Assembly: GCA_040217175.1 (NCBI GenBank)
Contig: JAVJNT010000001.1
Location: 310,001-374,000 of the forward strand
Direction: 5' to 3'
DNA from: Phycisphaerales bacterium
GTDB lineage: Bacteria > Planctomycetota > Phycisphaerae > Phycisphaerales > UBA1924
Length of the DNA stretch: 64,000 nucleotides
Under the pieces are notes generated by a model, which was not told the DNA's origin, made no database searches, and was given only the letters and a program-made list of their open reading frames with translations. Shown in pieces: positions 25,478 to 33,623 of the stretch. The translations under genes were made by a program, and so were the position numbers. Position 1 is the stretch's first letter. Every line of letters starts with the position of its first letter.

Positions 25478-27327
25478 GAGTCGATTCTACGGGTGGTGAT
25501 GCTCAAGCGCCGGCGAAGACGCGAGAGCATGGCCGCCAATCGGTACGCACGGCTTGCACGGATCTCGGCGAGTTCGGCGTTTGCTGCATCGCGCTGCTCT
25601 TCGGCGGCCTGCGCTTGCCGCTCGGCGTGCAGTCGTTCGATGCTGTCGCGAGAAGCCGCGCGCTCGGCGTCGCTCAACTGGCTGGGCGGCTGGTACCCTG
25701 GGGCATCGAGTGGTACCGGCAACTTCGGTGGGGCGACGACTTCCGGCATCGCGGCGACTCGGGCCCCCCGCTCGACGAGCGCCAGCAGGATCGCCGCGGC
25801 GCCACCCTGCACGCCCGCTTCTTCGAGCCGCCGCCACCACGCGGCGTCCAATGCCAACGGCCCCGAGTGCTCCACCAGAAGCCCGATCTGTTCGGCCGAT
25901 GGCGTCGAGAACGGCACGATCTCCACGCCATCCGGACCCGTCCGCGAGAACCAGGGCGCGACGGCGTCGATGTCCGCATTCGCCCGCAAAGCGTCGGTCA
26001 GAATTGCCCGCAACGCATCGCCGACCGGTTCGAACGCAACGATCGCGACCTCTCGGTCCGGCTGCGCGGCCGACCTCCGTGCCGTCAACGAGGCCGCGTG
26101 CTCCAAGCGGGCCGGGATCACGTGCCCATCGCCGCACAGCTCCGAGATCCGTCGCCGAGCCGCATGGCCCATCACCGCCCGCTCTCGGACCGACATGTCC
26201 GCAGCTCGCTCAAGCTGCCCGGATAGGCCCGACGCGTCGCCTGCATCGAACAGCAGCCCGCTCACGCCATCCTCGATCATCTCCGCCATGCCGCCGGCGT
26301 TGGCCGCGACCACGACCTGCCCGGCCGCCATCGCCTCCATGCAGGTATTGGGAAAGTTGTCGTTCGGGCTGGGCACGACGGCGATGCCGCTCGCGCTTCG
26401 CTGCTCGGCGAGTTCGTCCGGCGGCAATTCGCCCAGCACACGCACGTCCAGCCCCTGGCAATGCCGCTGGATCGCCGTCTCGCCGAACATCTCGTCGGCG
26501 ACCCAGTCGAACGTATCGCGGCCGGCGATCCGCAGCGGCGGGGCGTCGGCCCCAAGACGACCCAGCGCCTCGGCCAGCGTGTCGAAGCCCTTGCGCCGCT
26601 CCATCCGCCCGACGAAGAGTGCGTCGCCGCCGGCGGGCAGGGGGCCATCGATGTCGACCGGCTCCCCGAGCGGATACGGCGTGACCTCGATCGTGCCGAC
26701 GCCCGGCTCCCACGCCCGCGTCCAATCCGCGAGCATCCGGCTCGGGCACGCCACGCCGTCGGCCCACCGCAGCACGTCGCGCTCCATCGACCGCAGTTCG
26801 GCCATGGCGCGCCCGCTCTGTTGGCCGCCCTGCAACTCTTCGATCCACGCCGTCGGTGAGTGCAGGTGCACGATGATGGGCGGCCCGTTCGTTCGATTCG
26901 CCAGTGGCCCGCGACCGAGCCGCCGCTCGTTCAGGATGAACCACAGCAGCGCCCCGGTGTCGGGCGCCTCGATGGCCGGCGGATCGAAGGTCTCGAGCAG
27001 CCACGGCAGGTAGTGGCGAAGCTGCATCGCCAGAACGCTCTCGCGGTGAAAGGCCCAGAACGCCGCGTGGCACGCCGGGCCCATGGGCGACTCGAGGATG
27101 CTCCGTCGCGGGCCCGCCCAATCCGGTTGATCCTCGACATAATCGAGGAACGACAGCCTCGCGACGCGAACGCCGGCGTCGTCCTCGACCGTGGGCTCGT
27201 CGCAATCGCCCACCGTCACGACGACCGGCTCGCGCCCCTGCCCGGCCAGGGCCCGGGCCATCCGCACCGTGTACGTACCGATGCCGCCGCCGACGAAGGG
27301 GGGATATTCACGGGAGATCAGCAGCAC
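25474..27327 (-). CDS. GT4-family glycosyltransferase with C-terminal coiled coil
   Basis: A 617-residue GT-B enzyme. The N-terminal acceptor domain begins LLISREYPPFVGGGIGTY, the glycine-rich loop of GT4 proteins. The donor domain has ALFVGRMERRKGFDTL, VVPSPNDNFPNTCMEAMAAG and GGMAEMI, the E-x7-E region of the family. After about residue 420 comes a less conserved segment, then an Ala/Arg/Glu-rich predicted coiled coil (about 545-600). The start is GTG with GGAG 8 nt upstream; a stop lies 17 codons further up in frame. As first gene of the operon it probably builds the glycan that the next two genes export and decorate. Confidence 0.88.
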   Translation of the reverse strand: MLLISREYPPFVGGGIGTYTVRMARALAGQGREPVVVTVGDCDEPTVEDDAGVRVARLSFLDYVEDQPDWAGPRRSILESPMGPACHAAFWAFHRESVLAMQLRHYLPWLLETFDPPAIEAPDTGALLWFILNERRLGRGPLANRTNGPPIIVHLHSPTAWIEELQGGQQSGRAMAELRSMERDVLRWADGVACPSRMLADWTRAWEPGVGTIEVTPYPLGEPVDIDGPLPAGGDALFVGRMERRKGFDTLAEALGRLGADAPPLRIAGRDTFDWVADEMFGETAIQRHCQGLDVRVLGELPPDELAEQRSASGIAVVPSPNDNFPNTCMEAMAAGQVVVAANAGGMAEMIEDGVSGLLFDAGDASGLSGQLERAADMSVRERAVMGHAARRRISELCGDGHVIPARLEHAASLTARRSAAQPDREVAIVAFEPVGDALRAILTDALRANADIDAVAPWFSRTGPDGVEIVPFSTPSAEQIGLLVEHSGPLALDAAWWRRLEEAGVQGGAAAILLALVERGARVAAMPEVVAPPKLPVPLDAPGYQPPSQLSDAERAASRDSIERLHAERQAQAAEEQRDAANAELAEIRASRAYRLAAMLSRLRRRLSITTRRIDS

Positions 27328-27379
27328 GCGGCGGGCTCCGGCACGCGGCCACGGTAGCCTCCGCGCCCGAGGGAAGCCC

Positions 27380-27385
27380 TAGCAT
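27380..27385 (+). promoter_or_regulatory. -10-like element (TAGCAT) before a GTG start
   Basis: TAGCAT is followed by five bases and then the GTG at 27391. The element is weak alone, but it fits the spacing seen at other genes here that lack a Shine-Dalgarno. Confidence 0.35.
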
Positions 27386-27390
27386 CGGCC

Positions 27391-28086
27391 GTGACCACCA
27401 GCACGACCAAGAGACGCACCGCCGGCCGGGTCGCCTTCTTCGCTAGCGTCCTCCTCGCGGTCGTCGCCGCCACCGCCCTCACGGTGCTGGCGCTCGCCCT
27501 GCCCGAGGCCCGGACCCAGACGCTCTTCGAAGAGACCGGCCCGTTCGAGGAGGCCTCGCCCTGGCTCTGGCTGGCCTTCGCCCTGTGGATTCCGCTGGTC
27601 TTCCGCACGCCCACGCGGACCGTCGCCGCCGGCATGATCGTCGCCATCGCCGCCGCCGCCCGCGAGTGGGACTGGCACAAGGCCTTCACCGACTACAGCG
27701 TGCTCAAGCCGCCGTTCTACTACCGCGAGGGCTCGCCCCTGGAAGTCGTCATCGCCGGGGCGGTCATGGTGCTCATCATCGCGAGCGTGGTCGTCCTGGT
27801 CGCACGGCTCATCAAGCTCAAGCCCTGGACGCGTCCGATTCCCTGGTGGGCCTACGCCCTCGTCTTTGCCTTCGGCATGCTCGCCTTCACCAAGGCCATC
27901 GACCGCGCCCCGGCCATCCTGCAGGACGACTTCGGCATCACCGTGGGCGATCGCCTCCGCTTGGTCGCCTACGCCATCGAAGAGGGCCTGGAAATGGTCT
28001 TGCCCGTCTTCTTCGCCGCTTACACGCTGGCCCTCGCGAGGTGGCACGCGGCCCGCACGCCCGCGGGTGAGTCGCAGCGGACCTAG
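27391..28086 (+). CDS. hypothetical multi-pass membrane protein
   Basis: A 231-residue protein with about six hydrophobic segments, among them FFASVLLAVVAATALTVLAL, then a run near VVIAGAVMVLIIASVVVLVA, and a final one near PVFFAAYTLALA. A conserved-looking loop (REWDWHKAFTDYSVLKPPFY) joins two helices. I do not recognise the family. It starts with GTG and is divergent from the glycosyltransferase operon across 63 nt. Two further small membrane proteins follow on the same strand, the first after 61 nt, so the three may be co-transcribed. Confidence 0.65.
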   Translation: MTTSTTKRRTAGRVAFFASVLLAVVAATALTVLALALPEARTQTLFEETGPFEEASPWLWLAFALWIPLVFRTPTRTVAAGMIVAIAAAAREWDWHKAFTDYSVLKPPFYYREGSPLEVVIAGAVMVLIIASVVVLVARLIKLKPWTRPIPWWAYALVFAFGMLAFTKAIDRAPAILQDDFGITVGDRLRLVAYAIEEGLEMVLPVFFAAYTLALARWHAARTPAGESQRT

Positions 28087-28147
28087 GAACTTCCCACGCC
28101 CGCCGGGCGAGCACGGACGCGCGCCTCCATCGGGCCGAACATCGCAC

Positions 28148-28558
28148 ATGGACCGAACCACTTCATCGCGCGGCTGGGCATTCTGGTGGCTGTGTGCCGC
28201 GGGCGTCTACAACATCCTCTGGGGCGCCGCCGTCGTCCTGTTCCCGGGCGCCCTCTTCGAGTTCGCCGGCATGGAGCAGCCGCGCTACCCCCAACTCTGG
28301 CAGTGCATCGGCATGATCGTGGGCGTCTACGGCGTGGGCTACCTGGTCGCCGCCCGCGACCACCGCCGGCACTGGCCCATCGTGCTCGTCGGCCTGCTCG
28401 GCAAGATCTTCGGGCCGATCGGATTCGCCCAGGCCCTCTTGAGCGGCGACCTGCCCCCGGCCTTCGGCGTCACCATCCTGACCAACGACCTCTTCTGGTG
28501 GATCCCCTTCGCCCTGATGCTCCGCGACGCGCTCAAGCACCACAGCGAGCGGCCATGA
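28148..28558 (+). CDS. hypothetical four-helix membrane protein
   Basis: A 136-residue protein with about four membrane helices (starting GWAFWWLCAAGVYNILWGAA) and Trp-rich helix ends (NDLFWWIPFALML). No motif identifies a function. The start at 28148 was chosen because hydrophobic coding sequence begins there, whereas the upstream in-frame stretch is Arg/Pro-rich antisense-like sequence. Its stop overlaps the start of the next gene in an ATGA, which shows translational coupling with another small membrane protein. Confidence 0.7.
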   Translation: MDRTTSSRGWAFWWLCAAGVYNILWGAAVVLFPGALFEFAGMEQPRYPQLWQCIGMIVGVYGVGYLVAARDHRRHWPIVLVGLLGKIFGPIGFAQALLSGDLPPAFGVTILTNDLFWWIPFALMLRDALKHHSERP

Positions 28559-28980
28559 CCGAAACTGCCCTCTTGGTCCACGCCGCCGCCACGTGGTTCA
28601 TGGTCGGCCTGATCTGGTTCGTCCAGGTCGTGCACTACCCGCTGTTCGCCGGCGTGGGCGAAGCGGGCTGGGCCGAGTACAGCCGCCGGCACCAATCGCT
28701 GACCACGCTCGTCGTCGGCCCGACGATGCTCGTTGAGGTCGTCTCCGCCGCCGCGCTGCTCGCGTTCCTGCCCGGCACGCTCACGATCGCCGGCGCCGTG
28801 CTGCTCGCGCTCGTGTGGGCGAGCACGTTCTTCGTCCAGGTGCCCCTCCACGGCCGCCTCGGCAAGGGCCACGACGCCGCCGTCATGCGGACGCTCGTCG
28901 CCACGAACTGGGTCCGCACGGTCCTATGGACCGCCCGCGGCGTGATCGCCATGGCGTTGCTCGGGGTGGGGGTGGTCTGA
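28555..28980 (+). CDS. hypothetical four-helix membrane protein
   Basis: A 141-residue protein with about four membrane helices. The first contains WFMVGLIWFVQVVHYPLF, and the loop YSRRHQSLTTLVVGP follows. The QVVHYPLF and RRHQS patterns recur in a family of uncharacterised planctomycete and Bacteroidetes membrane proteins, which is as far as recognition goes. It starts inside the stop of the preceding gene (ATGA). Its 3' end faces Xaa-Pro aminopeptidase across about 320 nt filled by a tandem repeat array. Confidence 0.7.
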   Translation: MTETALLVHAAATWFMVGLIWFVQVVHYPLFAGVGEAGWAEYSRRHQSLTTLVVGPTMLVEVVSAAALLAFLPGTLTIAGAVLLALVWASTFFVQVPLHGRLGKGHDAAVMRTLVATNWVRTVLWTARGVIAMALLGVGVV

Positions 28981-29016
28981 CGCCGAGCGTTCCCCCTTGC
29001 CGTCGCCACGACCGAC

Positions 29017-29205
29017 GGGGGTCTTCGGACGCGGAAGTGGCCGCGCGGCACGAGGAAGGGGCATGGCGCCGCGCGGAAGGTCGGGCCCCGGGCACGCAAG
29101 CTCGAGCGCCGCACGAGGAAGGCCACGCGCCGCGCGAGGAAGCCCGATCGTGGCACGCGGAAGGGGAGACTCGCCGCGAGGGAAGGGAGATTTGCCGCGC
29201 GGAAG
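29017..29205 (-). repeat. tandem array of nine degenerate 21-nt units (CTTCC-core family)
   Basis: Read on the minus strand, a CTTCC-type core recurs exactly every 21 nt. Plus-strand GGAAG cores lie at 29033, 29054, 29075, 29117, 29138, 29159 and 29201, with degenerate copies in register at 29096 and 29180. In one minus-strand frame each unit encodes a heptad of the form Leu-Pro-Arg-x4 (for example LPRGKSP, LPRATIG, LPRAARG). The array is downstream of the aminopeptidase gene in that gene's orientation. It fills most of the 321-nt gap between two convergent genes, and no protein-coding gene was found in the gap. Confidence 0.75.
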
Positions 29206-29228
29206 CTTCCGCGCGGCAAATCTCCCTT
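29183..29228. terminator. 46-bp perfect palindrome, candidate bidirectional terminator
   Basis: Two 23-bp arms match perfectly with no spacer, centred on AAGCTT between 29205 and 29206. One arm is a 21-nt repeat unit and the other is an inverted copy of it. It lies between two convergent genes, and ends in CCCTTTGTT on the plus strand. This could end transcription from both sides, although neither flank has a long T-tract. Confidence 0.45.
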
Positions 29229-29301
29229 TGTTATCCGGGCCTTGGCGGCGTCGCAGGGTGCTTTGCAAGCACTGTGTTTGGGTTCGCGCTGCGCCCGGGC
29301 C

Positions 29302-30546
29302 TCAGCCCTTCATGAGCCCCTCGACCCCCTTGCGATCCACCGGCAGCTTCGAGCTCATGTTCTTCGGCCCGTTGGCCGTGACGTGAATGTCGTCCTCGAT
29401 CCTGATGCCGATGTTCTCCTCGGGCAGGTAGAGCCCTGGCTCGATGGTCACGATGGCGTCCTTGGCCAGGGGGGTCTTGGGGTCGACGTCGTGCACCGAG
29501 ATGCCCAGGTGGTGGCCGATGCCGTGGTAGAACGCGTGGCCGTAGCCGGCCTTGTCGATGATCTCGCGGGCGGCGGCGTCGACGTCGTGCATCCACGTGC
29601 CGGGCGTGCACGCCTTGATGCTCGCCTTCATGGCCTTCAAGACCAACTCGTACGCGTCGGCCTGCGTGCTGTTGAATTTTCCATTGACCGGGAACGTCCG
29701 CGTGATGTCGGCGCAGTAGCCGCCCATCTTGGTGCCCGAATCGAGCACGAGCATGTCGCCGTCTTCCATGATGCGGTCGTTGGCGCCGTAGTGCAGCACG
29801 GTCGCGTTGACGCCCGAGCCGGCGATGGGGTTGAACGCGTTGCCCTCGCCGCCGTGCTCGGCGAACGTCGCCTGCAGCGTGCGGATGACCGCGCCCTCGC
29901 TCGCGCCCGGCTTCATTTCCCTGGCCGCCGCGCGCACGCCCGCCATCGTCGCATCGACGGCGCCCTGGATGAGCTTCCGCTCGGCCGGGCTCTTGGCGGC
30001 GATGAGCTGGTAGAACTCGCGCCAGGCCGACTCGATCGACACCCCCGGCACGCGCTCGGCCGCGAGGCGGTACGCGACCAGGTCCTGGTTCACGCCCGCC
30101 GGCGCGGGCCGGGGCTCGTGCAGCGTGGCGAGCTTGCCCGAGCGGCCGGCGGCCTCGGTCACCAGCCAGTTCAGGCGATTCGTGCGGAAGACGGTCCCGA
30201 CGCCCAGCCGATCGCGCAGCTGCGGGCTCAGCCCCTCGCGGATGCCGTGCCACGCCTCGTCCTCGGGGTCGCGGCTGCGGAACATGAGGACCTCGCGCCG
30301 CCGCGGGTTGGGGTGGCTGGGGTCGAGCAGCAGCACCGCCCCGGGCTCGTCGGCGATGCCCGTCAGGTAGTAGAACTCGACCGATGGCTCCCAGTCGCCG
30401 CGCAGCGACGCGCTGTGCTCGCCGGCGAAGACCAGGCCCACGCGGTCCTTGAGCAGCTTGGCGACCTTCTGGCGGCGCTTCTTGTACTCGTCGGCGGTGA
30501 TGGGGGCGTACGGAGGGGCGGCGGCAGCGGTCGGTTTCTTGGCCAT
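29302..30546 (-). CDS. pepP: Xaa-Pro aminopeptidase (M24B family)
   Basis: A 414-residue cytoplasmic metallopeptidase that removes an N-terminal residue preceding proline. The N-terminal domain has GLVFAGEHSA and FYYLTGIADEPGAVLLL. The pita-bread catalytic domain contains the five dinuclear-metal ligands: Asp in VLDSGTKMGGYCADITRTF (two Asp), His in GIGHHLGISVHD, Glu in TIEPGLYLP and Glu in IRIEDDI. It follows tilS by 33 nt on the same strand, and that gap contains a duplicated GGTTGGCGCGC. The length is normal for PepP. Confidence 0.94.
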   Translation of the reverse strand: MAKKPTAAAAPPYAPITADEYKKRRQKVAKLLKDRVGLVFAGEHSASLRGDWEPSVEFYYLTGIADEPGAVLLLDPSHPNPRRREVLMFRSRDPEDEAWHGIREGLSPQLRDRLGVGTVFRTNRLNWLVTEAAGRSGKLATLHEPRPAPAGVNQDLVAYRLAAERVPGVSIESAWREFYQLIAAKSPAERKLIQGAVDATMAGVRAAAREMKPGASEGAVIRTLQATFAEHGGEGNAFNPIAGSGVNATVLHYGANDRIMEDGDMLVLDSGTKMGGYCADITRTFPVNGKFNSTQADAYELVLKAMKASIKACTPGTWMHDVDAAAREIIDKAGYGHAFYHGIGHHLGISVHDVDPKTPLAKDAIVTIEPGLYLPEENIGIRIEDDIHVTANGPKNMSSKLPVDRKGVEGLMKG

Positions 30547-30579
30547 GGCCCATGGTTGGCGCGCCAGGCGGTTGGCGCG

Positions 30580-31581
30580 CTACGCGCGGGTGGCCCGCAG
30601 CACGGCACCGGCGATCTCGAACCGCACGCCCGCGACGACGCGCGAGCCCTGCCCGGCGTCGATCCAGACCAGCAGCGACCGTGCCGTCGAAGCAGACAGC
30701 CGATCGTGGCCCGCGTCGCCGAAGTGCCGGATCACGCGTCGCAGCAGCCCTTCGCGCACGGCCGCGGGGCAGGCCCCGAACGCCTCGCGCTCGAGCTCGA
30801 CCGCGTCCTCACGCTCCACGGCCATGCTCGCCCACGCGCCGCCGACGACGCCCTCGACCACGCGCACCGCCTCGCCCACGGCCTCGGCCCCGCGGGCCGC
30901 CCGAAGGGCCGCGCCCGGGCGCAGCGCTTCGAGCTCCGGCAAGACCCGCTCGCGAAGCGCCGCCCGCAGGGGCGCGTCGGCCCCGCCGGGGTCCACGTTC
31001 GTCTCGTCCTCGACCCATCGCCAGTGCGCCTTGCGGCAGATCGCCTCCGCCTGGGCCCGCGTCACGCGCAGCATGGGCCGCACCAGCGTCACGCCGGCCG
31101 AGATCGCCCGGCGATGCGCAGGCCCGCGAAGCCCGCGCGGCCCGGTTCCGCGTACGAGGTTCGCCAGCAGTGTCTCGAGCACGTCGTCGGCCTGGTGTGC
31201 GGTGGCGACGTATCGGCACCCCGCGTCGTCGGCCAGCCCCGCGAGTGCCTCGTACCGCAGCTGCCGCGCGCTCGCCTCGGCGTTGCCCTTGCCGAGCCGC
31301 ACCCGCTCGATGCGCACGGGCAGGCCCAGGCGCTCGCCGAGTTCTTCGACGACCTCGCGGTCGGCCTCCGCGTCCTTCTTCGAGCGCATGTCGTGGACGA
31401 CGTGCCCGATCGCCAGCACGCCCGGCCGGCGGCCGAGCGCCAGCGCCAGGGCCGACGAATCGGCGCCCCCCGAGACCGCCAGCAGCGTCGGTCGGTCCCC
31501 GTCGCGCACGTCGGGACCGCCGGTGAGCATCCGCCACGACCGGACGATGCGGCGCTCGGCGGCGGCAGGGTCGTCTCGCAC
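30580..31581 (-). CDS. tilS: tRNA(Ile)-lysidine synthetase
   Basis: A 333-residue enzyme that converts cytidine 34 of tRNA-Ile(CAU) to lysidine, so that it reads AUA. The PP-loop LLAVSGGADSSALALAL binds ATP, followed by GHVVHDMRSK and ATAHQADDVLETLLANLVRG, both characteristic. The protein is short, with a reduced C-terminal region compared with the 430-residue E. coli enzyme. The GTG start at 31581 has TACGAT (31588-31593) six bases upstream, which suits a leaderless message; a longer upstream frame lacks similarity. It forms an operon with pepP. Confidence 0.88.
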   Translation of the reverse strand: MRDDPAAAERRIVRSWRMLTGGPDVRDGDRPTLLAVSGGADSSALALALGRRPGVLAIGHVVHDMRSKKDAEADREVVEELGERLGLPVRIERVRLGKGNAEASARQLRYEALAGLADDAGCRYVATAHQADDVLETLLANLVRGTGPRGLRGPAHRRAISAGVTLVRPMLRVTRAQAEAICRKAHWRWVEDETNVDPGGADAPLRAALRERVLPELEALRPGAALRAARGAEAVGEAVRVVEGVVGGAWASMAVEREDAVELEREAFGACPAAVREGLLRRVIRHFGDAGHDRLSASTARSLLVWIDAGQGSRVVAGVRFEIAGAVLRATRA

Positions 31582-31587
31582 GCGTCG

Positions 31588-31593
31588 ATCGTA
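31588..31593 (-). promoter_or_regulatory. -10-like element (TACGAT) of tilS
   Basis: TACGAT is followed by six bases and the tilS GTG at 31581. There is no Shine-Dalgarno, so this supports the GTG as a leaderless start. Confidence 0.35.
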
Positions 31594-31627
31594 TCGAATG
31601 GACCACGCGAATGGAACTGAGCCCCGG

Positions 31628-32281
31628 ATGCCGACACTATTGCCAATGGCCACCGCCGCCCTCATGCTGGTCCAGAGCGAGCCGACCGACCCCGCCAGCG
31701 GCGGCGACGCAGCGGACGGCCCGAGCGGCCCGCAGCAGTTCGCCTCCTGGGTGCTGCTGGCCTTCGGCGTGGCGATCCTGATCTGGGTCCTGCTGCGGCT
31801 CCAGTGGCGCCGCCAGCGGCGCGCCCCCGAGGAGAGCCCGGTCGCCGAGATGCGCGAGACTGCTCGCCATCGCCAGGCCGAGGGCGAGCGCGCCGCCGAG
31901 GTGGCCGAGATCGTCCGCGACCTGGCGGCTCGCCTCGAGACCCGGGCCGCCCGGCTCGAGGCCCTGCTCGACCAGGCCGACGAGCGGATCGAGCGCCTCG
32001 AGGCCCGGCTGGCCGCCGGCAACGTGGCCGAGCAGATGGCGGCGCCGAAGCCCGCCGAGCCGAGCGCCCCGCCGGCCCCGGCCAACGGCAGCGTCGACCC
32101 GTGGGACGAGGCCGCCGGCGACCCATCGCCGCAGCGCTCGGCCACGCCGCCGGCCAGCGACCCCCTGCACGAGGAGGTCTACGAGCTGGCCGACGATGGG
32201 CGGTCGCCCCTGGACATCGCCCGCCGCCTCGACCAGCAGGTCGGCACCATCGAGCTGATCCTGGCCCTCCGCCGCCCCTAG
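31628..32281 (+). CDS. membrane-anchored coiled-coil protein with DUF2802-like C-terminus
   Basis: A 217-residue protein: a membrane helix near residues 35-57 (FASWVLLAFGVAILIWVLL), a coiled coil rich in Arg, Glu and Ala (about 75-140), a Pro/Ala linker, and a C-terminal helix-turn-helix-like end with SPLDIARRLDQQVGTIELIL. That last motif matches DUF2802/DUF6115 proteins, where it ends in a similar ELIL-L sequence. Function unknown. It is divergent from tilS by 46 nt and precedes the tandem secreted paralogs, 103 nt before the first. Confidence 0.72.
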   Translation: MPTLLPMATAALMLVQSEPTDPASGGDAADGPSGPQQFASWVLLAFGVAILIWVLLRLQWRRQRRAPEESPVAEMRETARHRQAEGERAAEVAEIVRDLAARLETRAARLEALLDQADERIERLEARLAAGNVAEQMAAPKPAEPSAPPAPANGSVDPWDEAAGDPSPQRSATPPASDPLHEEVYELADDGRSPLDIARRLDQQVGTIELILALRRP

Positions 32282-32384
32282 GGACCGCCGCGGACCGGCG
32301 AGCACCAATCTCCACCAAAATCGCGGGTGTGAATCTGGGCGCTTGGGTTATGCTGGCACGATCAGCACCCACAGGAGACCGGCC

Positions 32385-32975
32385 ATGACCCGTGCCATCG
32401 CCCTGACCGTCCTCGCCGCGGCCGCCAGCGCGCCCGCCCAGACGACCCGGATCGACGTTAACGTCGACTCGGGCGCGGTGTTCCCCGGCAGCACCGCCAC
32501 CGTGATCCTCAGCGCCGCCTTCGATCCCGGCGACTACGCGGTCGCGGGCATCCAGACCGACCTGCTCGCCAGCGCGCCGGTCGATCTCGGCGACGCCTGG
32601 AGCGACCTGCAGCTCGTCTCCCCGATGGATGGACCCGGGACCACGGCGGGCATCGCGTCGGGGGCCACCGTCACGGGCGTCATCGCGGGGCAGCTCAACT
32701 TCCCGACCGCAGGGATCTACGCCGACCCAACGAATCCGATCACGTTCTGGCGGGCAACGTTCACGGCGCCGGCCAGCGTGCCCGGACCCTACTTCGTCGA
32801 CCTTTCGACGAGCACCAGCCGCTTCGACGTCTACGTGGAGCGGGGCGCCGCTCGCAGCGAGTCGCGCCTCGACGTCCTCGCCGAGGGCGTCGGCGGCATC
32901 CCGGTCCTCCCGGCGCCCGGCAGCATGGCGGTGCTGGGCCTGGGCCTCGTCGCGGCCGCGCGCCGCCGCCGCTAG
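32385..32975 (+). CDS. secreted PEP-CTERM-like protein, tandem paralog 1
   Basis: A 196-residue protein with a signal peptide ending near APAQ (residue about 19), a single beta-rich domain and a short tripartite tail: LPAPGS, a hydrophobic stretch (MAVLGLGLVAAA) and RRRR. This is a PEP-CTERM-like sorting signal with PAP in place of PEP. It shares with its four neighbours the landmarks MDGPGTTAG, GQLNFPTAGIYADPTNPITFW and RFDVY, followed by ESRLD. AGGAG lies upstream of the ATG, and a -10-like TATGCT about 35 nt upstream makes it a likely operon head. Role unknown; probably cell-surface. Confidence 0.8.
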   Translation: MTRAIALTVLAAAASAPAQTTRIDVNVDSGAVFPGSTATVILSAAFDPGDYAVAGIQTDLLASAPVDLGDAWSDLQLVSPMDGPGTTAGIASGATVTGVIAGQLNFPTAGIYADPTNPITFWRATFTAPASVPGPYFVDLSTSTSRFDVYVERGAARSESRLDVLAEGVGGIPVLPAPGSMAVLGLGLVAAARRRR

Positions 32976-32996
32976 GTCCAGCGAAGAGGAACGACG

Positions 32997-33614
32997 ATGC
33001 ACGCGACCAGCGGCTTCGTAGCGCTTGCACTCGGGTCGGCGCTCATCGCGAGCGCCCCGGCCCACGCCCAGGCCGTGGGCGTCACCATCGAGATCGACGA
33101 GCCGATCCTGGCTCCCGGCGATTCGACGCGGCTGCGCCTCGTGGCCACCGTGCTCGATGCCGACTACGCCTTCGCCGCCACCGACCTCGACCTGCTGATC
33201 GACTTCGACGGCACGCCCGGCGCTCGCGGCTTCTCAGACCTCTCCATCCTGCCCCCGATGGACGCCGGCCCGACCGCCGGCGTGCCGACCGACCGCGGCA
33301 TCGAGGGCATCCTGGTCGGCCAGCTCCACTTCCCGCCGGCGGGCATCTATGCCGACCCGACCAACCCGATCGCGTTCTGGGAGGCAACGTTCACCGCGCC
33401 CGTCGACGCGGGGGGCGGCTACCGCGTCGACCTCTTGACCGAGACCCTGCGCTTCGACGCGTGGCCCGACCGCGATTCGGCCATCGCCGCGTCGCGCCTC
33501 GACCTGGTCGACGAGGACGCGGCGAGCATCTTCGTAGTTGCTGCGCCGGCGGGCGCTGCCATCCTGATGTTCGGCCTCGCCGCTCTGCATCGACGTCGAC
33601 GCACCATCGAATAG
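32997..33614 (+). CDS. secreted PEP-CTERM-like protein, tandem paralog 2
   Basis: A 205-residue paralog of its neighbour, starting 21 nt after that gene's stop with AGAGGA upstream. The signal peptide ends near AHAQ. The domain keeps GQLHFPPAGIYADPTNPIAFW and EATFTAP, but the DVY landmark is altered (RFDAWPDRDS), so this is the most divergent copy in that region. The tail is AAPAG, a hydrophobic segment (AILMFGLAAL) and HRRRR, with four further residues (TIE preceded by R) after the basic cluster. No catalytic residues are visible. Confidence 0.8.
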   Translation: MHATSGFVALALGSALIASAPAHAQAVGVTIEIDEPILAPGDSTRLRLVATVLDADYAFAATDLDLLIDFDGTPGARGFSDLSILPPMDAGPTAGVPTDRGIEGILVGQLHFPPAGIYADPTNPIAFWEATFTAPVDAGGGYRVDLLTETLRFDAWPDRDSAIAASRLDLVDEDAASIFVVAAPAGAAILMFGLAALHRRRRTIE

Positions 33615-33623
33615 GAGCCACCC

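Noticed and set aside
29242-31620. Very long open frame (about 790 codons) on the plus strand opposite pepP and tilS
   Set aside because: It is the antisense of two clearly recognisable enzymes. Its composition (His/Arg/Ala/Val-rich, no motif) is typical of shadow frames in GC-rich DNA.
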